A stretch of 64,000 bases of DNA from Pantoea sp. 1.19 (GTDB lineage Bacteria; Pseudomonadota; Gammaproteobacteria; Enterobacterales; Enterobacteriaceae). Below the pieces are notes generated by a model. The model was not told the origin of the DNA. It did not search any database and saw only the letters and a list, made by a program, of their open reading frames with translations. Shown here piece by piece: positions 1 through 9,980 of the stretch. The stretch's first letter is position 1. The number at the start of each line of letters is the position of its first letter. The stretch covers positions 1 to 64,000 of the forward strand of contig NZ_MRBS01000008.1 in NCBI RefSeq assembly GCF_001922585.1, written 5' to 3'. Made by a program: the position numbers and the translations under genes.

Positions 1-298
1 TCTGGCGCAGTGGGCAGAAGAGCATGGTGTGGTTCTCGAATTTATCAAACCGGGGAAACCGACACAGAACGCATTTATAGAAAGATTTAACCGAACATAC
101 CGGACAGAAATACTGGATTTTTATCTATTCAGAACACTGAATGAGGCACGGGAGATAACGGAGCGTTGGCTGAATGAATACAACAGCGAGCGACCTCATG
201 AATCCCTGAATAACCTGACGCCGGAAGAATACCGGTTGATGGCTGAAAAACCGGGGATCTCAAAAAGTACGTGGAACTAACGTAGGGATACTTACACA
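1..298 (+). mobile_element. Right-hand end of an IS3-family insertion sequence (left part outside window)
   Basis: The window opens inside an insertion sequence. The visible reading frame is the C-terminal part of an IS3-family OrfB transposase that stops at 280, followed by about 18 bases that would be the terminal inverted repeat. The end is placed at 298 because IS3-family elements finish in CA and unrelated sequence begins right after. This boundary is an inference, since the left inverted repeat and the target duplication lie outside the window. Confidence 0.6.
2..280 (+). CDS. IS3-family transposase OrfB, C-terminal fragment (5' end outside window)
   Basis: This is the last 92 residues of a DDE transposase that cuts and joins the ends of an IS3-family element. 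The frame is open from base 2 with no start in view; the first internal GTG at 29 is not the real start. The segment GKPTQNAFIERFNRT carries the catalytic glutamate of the DDE triad in its usual IS3 context, and NEYNSERPHESLNNLTPEEY is the typical C-terminal motif. The other two catalytic aspartates would lie upstream of the window. Family-level assignment is firm. The IS subgroup cannot be fixed from this fragment. Confidence 0.85.
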   Translation: MAQWAEEHGVVLEFIKPGKPTQNAFIERFNRTYRTEILDFYLFRTLNEAREITERWLNEYNSERPHESLNNLTPEEYRLMAEKPGISKSTWN

Positions 299-418
299 AC
301 CAGTCGCCTTCAGGTTAATGCTGGGGCTGTAGGTGTAGCGCGCCGCGCTGCTTCTGGTTTGGGGTGGCACGTGCCGGTACAGCTGACGGTGTACTCTGCC
401 TTTCCTGATAATCACTAG
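299..418 (+). pseudogene. Open tail of an unidentified gene cut by the insertion sequence
   Basis: Immediately after the presumed IS end, a frame stays open for 39 codons and stops with TAG at 416-418. It has no start codon of its own, so it could be the 3' end of a gene interrupted by the insertion. The peptide ends in HVPVQLTVYSAFPDNH, whose alternating hydrophobic strand pattern recalls the last strand of secreted or fimbrial domains, but no family is recognised. It may be chance coding. Confidence 0.25.
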
Positions 419-487
419 GTACGTCTTAATTTATAAAATTCGCTAAAAAAATGAGAAAACAGTGGAGGATCTTAAAATTTTTAAGCG

Positions 488-1149
488 ATGTTTAAGCCTC
501 GCTTTTCCATTGTTGGAATATTCAGTAAGACAAAAGCCGGATACCAAAAGCGAAGAATAGACCGGATAATCCCGGTAGGAGAGCCGGCGCTGTGGTGGCG
601 GTGCTGGCTGACTTTTTTGGATTGCGGGCCATCACTCTGCCGCCCTACGATCTCCACGTGCCGGTAGAAGTAGATAACGAGGTAAAAAACTACCTGGCGA
701 CATCTGGCTCAGCGCGTAATGTGATTATCAATATCTTTACCGGCAGCCCAGAACGGTGTTTTTCTGAGGCGCAGCTTTGCCGCATCATCGCGATGATCCG
801 TCAGCGCTATGCTGATGTGAGGATTATTTTGCTCGATCACCGTCGTCAGCTAACGCTACCCCTGCCGCCAGGCGTGGCAGCTCACCCCTTCAGCACCCTG
901 CAGCACGTGATGGCGCTGATACGGCGTGCGGATCTGATTATTTCGCCAGATACCGCCATTGTGCACATTGCCGCAGCCTGGCAAAAGCCGCTGGTGTCGG
1001 TTTATAAAAATGTGGTGGATAATAACGATCTCTGGGCGCCTGGCTATCCTCAGGCCAGCCAGATCATTGTTCAGCGGCGGTCGATCCGCGAAGTGGAGGC
1101 GGTGCCGGAATTGATTATGGAGCAGATACAGCTGCGGGGCTGGCTATAG
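488..1149 (+). pseudogene. Heptosyltransferase (glycosyltransferase family 9) relic, N-terminus lost and frameshifted
   Basis: Intact relatives (about 330-350 residues) move heptose from an ADP-sugar to lipopolysaccharide core. Residues encoded at 592-1149 contain the family signature DLIISPDTAIVHIAAAWQKP, where the nucleotide-sugar is bound, and NIFTGSPERCFS. From 488 another frame reads MFKPRFSIVGIFSKTKAGYQ and continues to GEPAL near 590. Removing a single base at about 591 joins the two frames into one protein-like sequence of about 220 residues. The first Rossmann-like domain, roughly 120 residues, is missing. A short ATG frame at 451 may be a remnant of the original start. No strong ribosome binding site precedes 592. 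The gene is almost certainly dead. Confidence 0.7.
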
Positions 1150-1227
1150 CCGCTGGCGCAGGTGTCGATCGCTGGCTGGCAGTGTGGGTACACTGCCGGC
1201 CGCGCGTTTTTTAGGGGACGTGACGAA

Positions 1228-1380
1228 TTAACGCCTGATGGCGTCGATTTTCAGCATGCGGGCGATCTCCAGGTCCAGCTCTTTCTGATCGAAGATCTGC
1301 TTCCAGTCCGGCTTGATGATTTTTTCGCGACCGTACAAGTCTGATGGATCTAAAAAATCCTGCTTAGCGGTTTTTTTGGC
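1228..1380 (-). pseudogene. Unidentified gene relic, C-terminal 50 codons
   Basis: On the minus strand a frame of 50 codons ends with TAA at 1228-1230 and is bounded upstream by a TAG at 1381-1383. It lacks a convincing start. The peptide includes DLYGREKIIKPDWKQIFDQK and then a helical stretch rich in leucine and charged residues. The composition looks like real protein rather than random translation, so this is probably the tail of a second decayed gene beside the heptosyltransferase relic. The family was not recognised. Confidence 0.35.
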
Positions 1381-1460
1381 CTACGCCAGCGAAAAGTTAA
1401 TGGAGAGGGGTATATGCAAAAAAATCGGCCGCCATTTTGCCGCCAATGATGAAACCACAA

Positions 1461-1488
1461 ACAAAAAAGCCACTCACTAGAGTGGCTT
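1461..1488 (-). terminator. Intrinsic terminator of the tRNA-Ile2 gene
   Basis: A perfect 9-bp stem (1467-1475 with 1480-1488, loop of four) is followed on the minus strand by a run of six T. It lies 26 bases beyond the 3' end of the tRNA gene, which is the expected place for its terminator. Confidence 0.8.
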
Positions 1489-1514
1489 AATTATATGATT
1501 TTAAAGCTAAAATT

Positions 1515-1590
1515 TGGTGGCCCCTGCTGGACTTGAACCAGCGACCAAGCGATTATGAGTCGCCTGCTCTAACCACTGAGCTAAGGGGCC
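1515..1590 (-). tRNA. ileX: tRNA-Ile2 (anticodon CAU)
   Basis: A 76-nt cloverleaf including an encoded CCA, reading GGCCCCTTAGCTCAGTGG at its 5' end. The acceptor stem pairs GGCCCCT with the 3' strand, the T arm carries GGTTCAAGTCC, and the anticodon is CAU. In this body CAU is the minor isoleucine tRNA whose wobble C is converted to lysidine by TilS to read AUA, rather than a methionine tRNA. The position beside mug and rpoD matches E. coli ileX. Confidence 0.95.
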
Positions 1591-1601
1591 TGCGGAGCGC
1601 A

Positions 1602-1630
1602 AGTATAATGGAACCGCGCGGCGCAATCCA
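1602..1630 (-). promoter_or_regulatory. Candidate sigma-70 promoter of ileX
   Basis: Minus strand: a -10 element TATACT at 1602-1607 and a weak -35 TGGATT at 1625-1630, separated by 17 bases. The start would fall a few bases before the tRNA 5' end at 1590, as in many tRNA genes. The -10 is good and the -35 is poor. Confidence 0.45.
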
Positions 1631-1646
1631 GCATTTCGCCGCCGAC

Positions 1647-1669
1647 TGACGGTTTTTCCGTCATTTTTT
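1647..1669 (+). terminator. Intrinsic terminator, plus strand
   Basis: The perfect stem TGACGG/CCGTCA (1647-1652, 1658-1663) with a T5 loop is followed by six T (1664-1669). It points rightward and would stop plus-strand transcription entering from the decayed region before it reaches mug. Confidence 0.7.
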
Positions 1670-1775
1670 AACCAGCAGAAACACCTTATGCCTGAAGGGC
1701 TTAGCCGCTGTTATACTGGCATTGGGCGATCATTCGCCGCGCAGGGGCAGTGAGAGAATAAAACGGAGTCATACG

Positions 1776-2300
1776 ATGAGTGATAAGGAACACGGCATTA
1801 GCGATATCCTGGCCCCGGGGCTGCGGGTGGTGTTTTGCGGTATTAATCCCGGCAAGTCATCTGCGCATACCGGTTTTCACTTTGCCCATCCGGGGAATCG
1901 CTTCTGGAAGGTGATCTGGCAGGCCGGTTTTACCGATCGGTTATTAAAGCCGGAGGAGGAGCAGCAGCTGTTGGATACCGGCTGCGGCATTACCATGCTG
2001 GTGGAGCGGCCGACGGTGCAGGCCAGCGAGGTGACGAGCGCGGAGTTCCGCGATGGCGGGCGGCAGCTGATTGAGAAGATCCAGCTGTGGCAGCCGCAGG
2101 CGCTGGCGATCCTGGGCAAGGATGCGTTTAAGAAAGCGTTTCGTCAGAGTCGGGTGGAGTGGGGCAGGCAAGCGGTGACCATCGGCGAGACGGCGGTGTG
2201 GGTACTGCCGAACCCCAGCGGACTGAACCGCGCCACGGTGGAGAAGATGGCCGAGTCGTATCGCGAGCTGGAGCAGTGGCTGGCGCTGGGCGGCGAATAA
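1776..2300 (+). CDS. mug: G/U mismatch-specific uracil-DNA glycosylase
   Basis: Removes uracil or ethenocytosine from mismatches with guanine, starting base excision repair. The 174-residue protein matches Mug/TDG throughout. [20 protein letters not shown] near residue 24 is the active-site motif with the catalytic Asn, and LPNPSGLNR in the C-terminal half is the strand-intercalating motif. The ATG at 1776 is preferred over in-frame codons further up (from 1722) because it has the ribosome site CGGAG at 1764-1768 and gives near the usual length (168 in E. coli). It converges on rpoD, as in E. coli. Confidence 0.95.
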   Translation: MSDKEHGISDILAPGLRVVFCGINPGKSSAHTGFHFAHPGNRFWKVIWQAGFTDRLLKPEEEQQLLDTGCGITMLVERPTVQASEVTSAEFRDGGRQLIEKIQLWQPQALAILGKDAFKKAFRQSRVEWGRQAVTIGETAVWVLPNPSGLNRATVEKMAESYRELEQWLALGGE

Positions 2301-2320
2301 AAAACCCTGCCGAAGCAGGG
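2298..2320 (-). terminator. Terminator of the rpsU-dnaG-rpoD operon
   Basis: Minus strand: stem CCCTGC/GCAGGG with a TTCG tetraloop, followed by six T overlapping the mug stop codon. It sits 46 bases after the rpoD stop and closes the operon. The stem could also serve mug from the other side. Confidence 0.85.
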
Positions 2321-2365
2321 TGATAGACGCGGGATACAGGCCGGCGCCGTGCGGCGCCGCCTGAC

Positions 2366-4213
<1,848 letters not shown>

Positions 4214-4409
4214 AAGACGGTATCCACACTTCTGTTAATTAGATTGGTATCGGTCGGCGGGTCAGCCAACAATAACAGCGAAGGCGTTGCGATTATTGCC
4301 GCGGCCCTCATCGCGGCTGTCAGCCTGCTGCTGACCTGTATTCGGCACTGAAGCCGCGTTGTTTGGTTGTGCCCGACTGCGGCGATCGCGCCGCAGCGGC
4401 AGAAAGCGT

Positions 4410-6173
4410 CTACGACTCTTTCGGGGTACTCTTTTTGGCGAACGCCTGGTTCAACGTCCAGTATTCGCGGCGTTCGCTGGCGTTCAGGCCGTGAGTTCGC
4501 TCGCGGGCAATAAGGTACTCGAGCCGGTGCTCAAGCGCCGCGTCGTACATCCGGGCTAACGCATCCTGGAACATGTTGTCGACTTCCTCATCCACGATCA
4601 TGTGGTTCCAGGTGGCCAGCGTTTCAAGGTGCTGGCTAAATTTTGTTCCGCGATAGTGCTCTAAAATCTGCCCCTGACTCAGTCCGGGATGGGCCTGACA
4701 GGTGCTGACCAGATCGGCAAACAGCGGCAGACCCGCCATGCCGGATGCAGACAGCCCGTCCAGGGGCGGCACCCATTTCACCAGCGCCGGTTTTTGCAAC
4801 AGCAGTCCTATCAGTATACGCATGGTTGTGCGTTTTAGCTGTGGCGCTGCGCTTACCTTATTGGCATCGGCCGTTTTGGGCATTAGGCGGTCAAGCTGTG
4901 CGTCATCGAGAATGCCCAGCTTATTGCCGAGCTCCTGACGCAAATAGATGCGCAGCGTCTCGCCCGGCACCTGACTTATCAGCGGCAGCGCCAGCGTGCT
5001 CAGGCGCGCGCGGCCGTCCGGGGTGCTCAGGTCGACCTGCGGCAGCAGCGAGTCGAACAGGAAGCGCGACAGCGGCATCGCCTGCTCCATCCGCGCCTCA
5101 AACGTCGCTTTCCCCTCTTTACGAATCAGCGTATCGGGATCTTCGCCGTCCGGTAGAAACATAAAGCGTAGCTGACGGCCGTCGCTCATCCAGGGGAGCG
5201 CCGTTTCCAGCGCCCGCCAGGCGGCTTCGCGACCGGCGCGATCGCCGTCATAGCAGCAAATCACGTTGTCAGTGGCGCGAAACAGCAGCTGTATATGATC
5301 CGAGGTGGTCGAGGTACCGAGCGAAGCCACCGCGTAGTTGACGCCAAACTGCGCCAGTGCCACCACGTCCATATAGCCCTCCACCACCAGCAGGCGCGGG
5401 GGCGACGGCGTGTTTTTTTGCGCTTCATACAGGCCGTACAGCTGCCGGCCTTTATGAAAAATATCGGTTTCCGGTGAGTTCAGGTACTTCGGCAGCGCGT
5501 CGCCGAGCACGCGTCCGCCAAATCCAATCACCCGCCCGCGCTTATCGCGGATCGGAAACATCACCCGCTCGCGAAAGCGGTCGTAGCTGCGGCCTTTATC
5601 GTTGGTGACCAGCATGCCCGCATCGGTCAGCGACTGGCGGTTTTCCGCGTTCTGGCCAAAGCGTTTCAGCGCGTTGTCCCAGCCCGGCGGCGCAAAGCCA
5701 ATCGCAAAATGCTCGATCACTTCGCCGCTCAGCCCGCGCTGATTCAGATACTCCCGGGCCGGCGCGGCCTGCGGCGCTTGCAGTGCCTGCTGATAGAAAT
5801 CGCGCAGGCCGTCCATCAGCTGATACAGCGTCTGACGCTGATGGCGCTCCATTTGGTTAGGACCGCTGCCCGCTTCATACGGCACATCCAGTCCGTGCTG
5901 GCTGGCCAGTTCTTCAATGCTTTCGACAAACTCCAGGCGATCATAGTTCATCAAAAAATCGATCGCGTTGCCGTGGGCCCCACAGCCGAAGCAGTGATAA
6001 AACTGTTTTTCACCGTTTACGGTGAAAGAGGGGGTCTTTTCGTTATGAAAGGGACAGCACGCGTGAAAGTTTTTACCCTGCTTTTTCAGCTTCACCCGCA
6101 CATCGATTAAATCAACAATGTCGGTGCGTGCCAGCAAGTCATTAATGAACGCGCGTGGAATTCTTCCGGCCAT
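4410..6173 (-). CDS. dnaG: DNA primase
   Basis: Makes the RNA primers for replication at the fork. The N-terminal zinc-binding domain shows Cys40, His43, Cys61 and Cys64 (CPFHNEK and HCFGCG). The TOPRIM catalytic core has the glutamate in VVEGYMDVVALAQFG and the metal-binding acidic pair in CYDGDRAGREAAWRAL. The C-terminal helicase-binding domain, which contacts DnaB, is present to the end. The 587 residues compare with 581 in E. coli. It is the middle gene of the rpsU-dnaG-rpoD operon and starts about 200 bases after rpsU. Confidence 0.98.
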   Translation of the reverse strand: MAGRIPRAFINDLLARTDIVDLIDVRVKLKKQGKNFHACCPFHNEKTPSFTVNGEKQFYHCFGCGAHGNAIDFLMNYDRLEFVESIEELASQHGLDVPYEAGSGPNQMERHQRQTLYQLMDGLRDFYQQALQAPQAAPAREYLNQRGLSGEVIEHFAIGFAPPGWDNALKRFGQNAENRQSLTDAGMLVTNDKGRSYDRFRERVMFPIRDKRGRVIGFGGRVLGDALPKYLNSPETDIFHKGRQLYGLYEAQKNTPSPPRLLVVEGYMDVVALAQFGVNYAVASLGTSTTSDHIQLLFRATDNVICCYDGDRAGREAAWRALETALPWMSDGRQLRFMFLPDGEDPDTLIRKEGKATFEARMEQAMPLSRFLFDSLLPQVDLSTPDGRARLSTLALPLISQVPGETLRIYLRQELGNKLGILDDAQLDRLMPKTADANKVSAAPQLKRTTMRILIGLLLQKPALVKWVPPLDGLSASGMAGLPLFADLVSTCQAHPGLSQGQILEHYRGTKFSQHLETLATWNHMIVDEEVDNMFQDALARMYDAALEHRLEYLIARERTHGLNASERREYWTLNQAFAKKSTPKES

Positions 6174-6356
6174 CGTTACCCTTCATGTCTCAGTCTGCTA
6201 CGTGGGATGCCGTCCGGGCTGAGCCGACGACCGCCCCGTGGCTGACCGGGGGTGACTGCTCCCGCGGGCGAAATTGCGAAGGCCCTGAACGAGAACAAGC
6301 CGCGCATTCCTTTCGGAAAGCACGGCCTTGCGAACTGCTTACTGATCTGTCATGCA

Positions 6357-6370
6357 GGAGGCGAGCCTCC
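6357..6370 (-). terminator. Small hairpin between rpsU and dnaG, possible attenuator
   Basis: The inverted repeat GGAGG/CCTCC with a four-base loop lies 6 bases beyond the rpsU stop. In E. coli a partial terminator after rpsU lowers dnaG expression relative to S21, and this hairpin is in the matching place. No T run follows, so the function is inferred from position. Confidence 0.4.
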
Positions 6371-6375
6371 CGTCA

Positions 6376-6666
<291 letters not shown>

Positions 6667-6752
6667 TCAACCGACAGTCCGTTGTAAAGCGCTGTGCACA
6701 ATTCTGCGCCAGAATCTGCGCCGGCGCGGGCCCGATTTTCAGCAAGCAGATG

Positions 6753-6781
6753 ATTATACAGTAAAGCGGCGGCGGCGAAAA
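6753..6781 (-). promoter_or_regulatory. Candidate promoter of the rpsU operon
   Basis: A consensus -10 TATAAT is present on the minus strand at 6753-6758 inside the 285-base divergent rpsU/tsaD gap. The matching -35 (TTTTCG at 6776-6781) is weak. Other promoters in this gap are likely but not resolvable by eye. Confidence 0.4.
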
Positions 6782-6876
6782 TTTTTTACCGTCCGGGCGG
6801 CTCGCGGGGAGGGGCAACACTGCCGCCGCGCCGCCTGGCTGTGCTACACTGCGCGCCGCAGATCGGAGGGGTAATC

Positions 6877-7908
6877 ATGCGAGTATTGGGAATTGAAACG
6901 TCCTGCGATGAAACCGGCATCGCAATATATGATGACGCGGCGGGCCTGCTGGCCAACCAGCTCTACAGCCAGGTCAAGGTGCATGCGGACTACGGCGGCG
7001 TAGTGCCGGAGCTGGCCTCGCGCGATCACGTGCGGAAAACCGTGCCGCTCATTCAGGCCGCGCTGCGGGAGGCGCAGCTGACGCCGCAGCAGATTGACGC
7101 CGTGGCCTGGACCGCGGGACCCGGCCTCGTCGGCGCCCTGCTGGTGGGCGCTACCGTCGGCCGCGCGCTGGCGTATGCCTGGAGCGTGCCGGGCGTGCCG
7201 GTACACCACATGGAGGGCCACCTGCTGGCCCCGATGCTGGAAGAGACCCCGCCGGCGTTTCCCTTTGTGGCGCTGCTGGTCTCCGGCGGCCATACCCAGC
7301 TGATTGCCGTCACCGGTATCGGTGAGTATCGCCTGCTCGGCGAGTCGATTGATGACGCCGCCGGTGAAGCCTTTGATAAGACCGCCAAGCTGCTCGGGCT
7401 GGATTATCCCGGTGGGCCGCTGCTGTCAAAGATGGCGCAGCAGGGGACGGCGGGCCGCTTCACCTTCCCGCGGCCAATGACCGATCGTCCGGGGCTGGAT
7501 TTCAGCTTCTCCGGTCTGAAGACCTTTGCCGCCAATACCATCCGCAGCCACGACGGCGATGCGCAGACCCACGCGGACATTGCGCGTGCGTTTGAAGATG
7601 CGGTGGTGGAGACGCTGGCGATCAAGTGCCGGCGCGCGCTGGAGCAGACCGGTTTTACCAACCTGGTGATTGCCGGCGGCGTCAGCGCCAACCGCACGCT
7701 GCGCGCCCGGCTGGCCGAGATGATGAGCGCCCGCGGCGGCGCGGTGTTTTACGCCCGTCCGGCATTTTGTACCGATAACGGCGCCATGATTGCGTATGCG
7801 GGAATGGTGCGGCTGAAAGCCGGCGTTAACGGCGAGCTGGGCGTAACCGTGCGGCCGCGCTGGCCGCTGGCGGAATTGCCGCCGGTGCCCGCCGCGTCGG
7901 CGGATTAA
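6877..7908 (+). CDS. tsaD: tRNA N6-adenosine threonylcarbamoyltransferase catalytic subunit
   Basis: Transfers threonylcarbamoyl from the TsaC product onto A37 of tRNAs reading ANN codons, together with TsaB and TsaE. The 343 residues begin [20 protein letters not shown]. The metal-binding pair His111 and His115 sits in [12 protein letters not shown], and the nucleotide-binding ASKHA folds follow ([21 protein letters not shown]). The ATG at 6877 has the ribosome site GGAGGG at 6865-6870; an in-frame codon at 6841 lacks one. It diverges from rpsU and its stop overlaps the end of plsY by 4 bases. Confidence 0.97.
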   Translation: MRVLGIETSCDETGIAIYDDAAGLLANQLYSQVKVHADYGGVVPELASRDHVRKTVPLIQAALREAQLTPQQIDAVAWTAGPGLVGALLVGATVGRALAYAWSVPGVPVHHMEGHLLAPMLEETPPAFPFVALLVSGGHTQLIAVTGIGEYRLLGESIDDAAGEAFDKTAKLLGLDYPGGPLLSKMAQQGTAGRFTFPRPMTDRPGLDFSFSGLKTFAANTIRSHDGDAQTHADIARAFEDAVVETLAIKCRRALEQTGFTNLVIAGGVSANRTLRARLAEMMSARGGAVFYARPAFCTDNGAMIAYAGMVRLKAGVNGELGVTVRPRWPLAELPPVPAASAD

Positions 7909-8516
7909 TCGTCCTGGCGGGGCGTTTTTTTCCGCTTCCAGATTTTGCTCTCCTGACCGCGCCACAGACGCTGAATATTGTCGTGGTGGCGCAGCAAAAT
8001 CAGGCAGGAGAGCATCGAGACTGGAAAGGTGAATTGCGGTTTAAACCACCAGACGTAGAAGGGCGCCACCAGCGCGCTGACGATCGCCCCCAGCGAGGAG
8101 TAGCCGCTGAGCAGTACGGTGAGCAGCCAGGTGCCGGTCATCAGGCCGGTCAAATCCCAGCCGATGGGCGCAATGGCGCCAAACGCCGTCGCGACGCCCT
8201 TACCGCCTTTAAAGCGGAAGAAGACCGGATAGATATGGCCAAGGCAGGCGGCGATGGCGGTCAGACCCAGCCAGATTGGCGAGACGCCGAGTGAGTAAGC
8301 CAGCCAGACCGGCAGCATGCCCTTGAGCACGTCAAAAATCAGCACCGCGGCGGCGGCGGCTTTGCCGCCAATGCGCAGCACGTTGGTGGCGCCGGGGTTG
8401 CCGGAACCGTGCTGGCGCGGATCGGGCAGGCGCGCCAGTTTGCACACCAGAATGGCACTGGACACAGAGCCGCAGAGATACGCAAAAATGATCATGCCCA
8501 GCGCGATAGCACTCAT
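7905..8516 (-). CDS. plsY: Glycerol-3-phosphate acyltransferase (acyl-phosphate dependent)
   Basis: Inner-membrane enzyme that acylates sn-glycerol-3-phosphate from acyl-phosphate made by PlsX, the first step of phospholipid synthesis. The 203-residue protein is almost wholly membrane helices. Motif 1, [12 protein letters not shown], is at residues 37-48, and [12 protein letters not shown] is the glycine-rich phosphate-binding loop. It is convergent with tsaD and overlaps it by 4 bases. It is divergent from folB, with 106 bases for both promoters. Organisation is as in E. coli (ygiH). Confidence 0.96.
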   Translation of the reverse strand: MSAIALGMIIFAYLCGSVSSAILVCKLARLPDPRQHGSGNPGATNVLRIGGKAAAAAVLIFDVLKGMLPVWLAYSLGVSPIWLGLTAIAACLGHIYPVFFRFKGGKGVATAFGAIAPIGWDLTGLMTGTWLLTVLLSGYSSLGAIVSALVAPFYVWWFKPQFTFPVSMLSCLILLRHHDNIQRLWRGQESKIWKRKKTPRQDD

Positions 8517-8622
8517 AGCGTCGTTCCGTCTGTTGGGGTCGTTTTGCTCTTAGTAACCGTGGATAATACGCATAATCTGCCGCGAGTGGTATCCGGCTAA
8601 TGCAGAAACAGAGACTAACATC

Positions 8623-8982
8623 ATGGATATCGTATTTATAGAGCAGCTCACCGTTTTCACCACGATTGGCGTATACGACTGGGAGCAGCACATTCAGCAG
8701 AAACTGGTGTTCGACGTTGAGATGGCCTGGGACAATCGCCGCGCGGCGGCCAGCGATGACGTCAATGACTGCCTGAGCTATGCCGACGTGGCGCAGGCCA
8801 TTATCGATCACGTGGCTGGCGGCCGCTTCGCGCTGGTGGAGCGGGTGGCCGAGGAGCTGGCGGATCTGCTGCTTGCCCGCTTTGCTTCGCCGTGGGTGAG
8901 CATCAAAGTCAGCAAGCCCGGTGCGGTGGCGCAGGCCGCCACGGTCGGGGTGCGGATCGTGCGGGGGACTAATCCGAAATAA
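8623..8982 (+). CDS. folB: Dihydroneopterin aldolase (bifunctional with epimerase)
   Basis: Cleaves 7,8-dihydroneopterin to hydroxymethyl-dihydropterin and glycolaldehyde in folate synthesis. The 119 residues match FolB from MDIVFIEQLTVFTTIGVYDW through the acidic ERVAEELADLLL segment, which contains the pterin-binding glutamate, to the basic IKVSKPGA motif with the catalytic lysine. The length is typical (122 in E. coli). It probably has its own promoter, and two hairpins lie between it and uppP. Confidence 0.96.
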   Translation: MDIVFIEQLTVFTTIGVYDWEQHIQQKLVFDVEMAWDNRRAAASDDVNDCLSYADVAQAIIDHVAGGRFALVERVAEELADLLLARFASPWVSIKVSKPGAVAQAATVGVRIVRGTNPK

Positions 8983-8988
8983 ATTCTG

Positions 8989-9004
8989 TGTGATTGCCAT
9001 CACA
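8989..9004. promoter_or_regulatory. CRP-type operator with perfect half sites, upstream of uppP
   Basis: The sequence TGTGATTGCCATCACA gives both CRP half sites TGTGA and TCACA without mismatch, spaced by exactly six bases. It starts 7 bases after the folB stop and ends 126 bases before the uppP ATG. The FNR consensus is different (TTGAT-N4-ATCAA). Occupancy by CRP is inferred from the motif alone. Confidence 0.6.
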
Positions 9005-9029
9005 CCCAAAGCAGATCACAGTAAGCAGG

Positions 9030-9053
9030 CCTTAACGCTACGTTAAGGATTTT
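9030..9053 (+). terminator. Hairpin with short T run after folB
   Basis: A perfect 8-bp stem CCTTAACG/CGTTAAGG with a CTA loop (9030-9048) is followed by ATTTTC. It may end folB transcription, or be an operator-like dyad near the uppP start site. Confidence 0.45.
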
Positions 9054-9068
9054 CAGGCACGATTTTCC

Positions 9069-9099
9069 AGCGGCCTCGCAGATGCGCGACCGCTTTTTT
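9069..9099 (+). terminator. Intrinsic terminator or leader attenuator before uppP
   Basis: The stem AGCGG/CCGCT (9069-9073, 9090-9094), with further pairing inside, is followed by TTTTTT and G. It ends only 31 bases before the uppP start codon. It is either the folB terminator or an attenuator inside the uppP leader. Confidence 0.65.
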
Positions 9100-9130
9100 G
9101 TGGGCTTTAATGAGGCTAGAGGGTTTATTC

Positions 9131-9949
9131 ATGGCGGATCTACACGCATTGTGGATAGCGGCAATACTGGGCGTGGTGGAGGGGCTCACCGAGTTTCTGC
9201 CGGTTTCCTCCACCGGACACATGATAATTGTTGGGCACCTGCTCGGATTTGAGGGGCCGAAAGCCGCGACCTTTGAGGTAGTGATCCAGCTTGGCTCGAT
9301 TCTGGCGGTCGTGGTGATGTACTGGCGCCGGCTGTTTGCGCTGATCGGTCTGCGCTTTGGCGAGGTGCCGCACGAGGGCAGCGGCAGTGGACGACTGACG
9401 TTGGGGCATATCCTGCTGGGCATGTTGCCGGCGGTGGTGATCGGCCTGCTGCTGCATGACGCCATAAAAAGCCTGTTTAATCCGATTAACGTGATGTACG
9501 CGCTGGTGGTCGGCGGCGTGCTGCTGCTGGCGGCCGAACTGCTGAAGCCGAAAACGCCGAAAGCGGAAGGGATTGATGACCTGACCTACCGTCAGGCGCT
9601 GGTTATCGGCTGCTTCCAGTGTCTGGCGCTGTGGCCGGGCTTCTCGCGCTCCGGGGCCACCATTTCCGGCGGGATGCTGATGGGCGTCAGCCGCTATGCC
9701 GCGGCTGAGTTCTCGTTTGTGCTGGCGGTGCCGATGATGATGGGCGCGACGGTGCTCGATCTGTATAAGAGCCTGTCGTTCCTGACGCTGGCGGATTTGC
9801 CGATGTTTGCCGTCGGCTTTGTCACCGCGTTTATCGTCGCGCTGATCGCCATCAAAACCTTCCTGCACCTGATCAAGCGGATGTCATTTATTCCGTTTGC
9901 CATCTACCGCTTTCTGGTCGCGGGCGCGGTCTACCTGGTGTTCATGTAA
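9131..9949 (+). CDS. uppP: Undecaprenyl-diphosphatase (bacitracin resistance protein)
   Basis: Recycles the lipid carrier for peptidoglycan and O-antigen by dephosphorylating undecaprenyl diphosphate in the inner membrane. The 272 residues are mostly hydrophobic helices. Glu17 and Glu21 in [16 protein letters not shown] form the first catalytic motif, with His30 just after, and [13 protein letters not shown] near residue 171 is the second, with the catalytic arginine. ATG 9131 gives the family length (273 in E. coli); an in-frame start at 9098 would extend it without homology. It is convergent with cca. Confidence 0.96.
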   Translation: MADLHALWIAAILGVVEGLTEFLPVSSTGHMIIVGHLLGFEGPKAATFEVVIQLGSILAVVVMYWRRLFALIGLRFGEVPHEGSGSGRLTLGHILLGMLPAVVIGLLLHDAIKSLFNPINVMYALVVGGVLLLAAELLKPKTPKAEGIDDLTYRQALVIGCFQCLALWPGFSRSGATISGGMLMGVSRYAAAEFSFVLAVPMMMGATVLDLYKSLSFLTLADLPMFAVGFVTAFIVALIAIKTFLHLIKRMSFIPFAIYRFLVAGAVYLVFM

Positions 9950-9956
9950 GGCGACC

Positions 9957-9980
9957 GGCAGGCCGGTTAACCGGCCTGCC
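9957..9980. terminator. Perfect 24-bp palindrome between uppP and cca
   Basis: The bases from GGCAGGCC to GGCCTGCC form an uninterrupted 24-bp dyad centred between 9968 and 9969. It overlaps the last codons and stop of cca and lies 8 bases beyond the uppP stop. It probably acts as a two-way transcription stop or RNA 3'-end stabiliser. There is no T run on either side. Confidence 0.5.

Noticed and set aside
6746-6765. Possible LexA box near the rpsU promoter
   Set aside because: Minus strand CTGTATAATCATCTGC has one good half site, but the second half does not match ACAG. The -10 element explains the AT-rich core.
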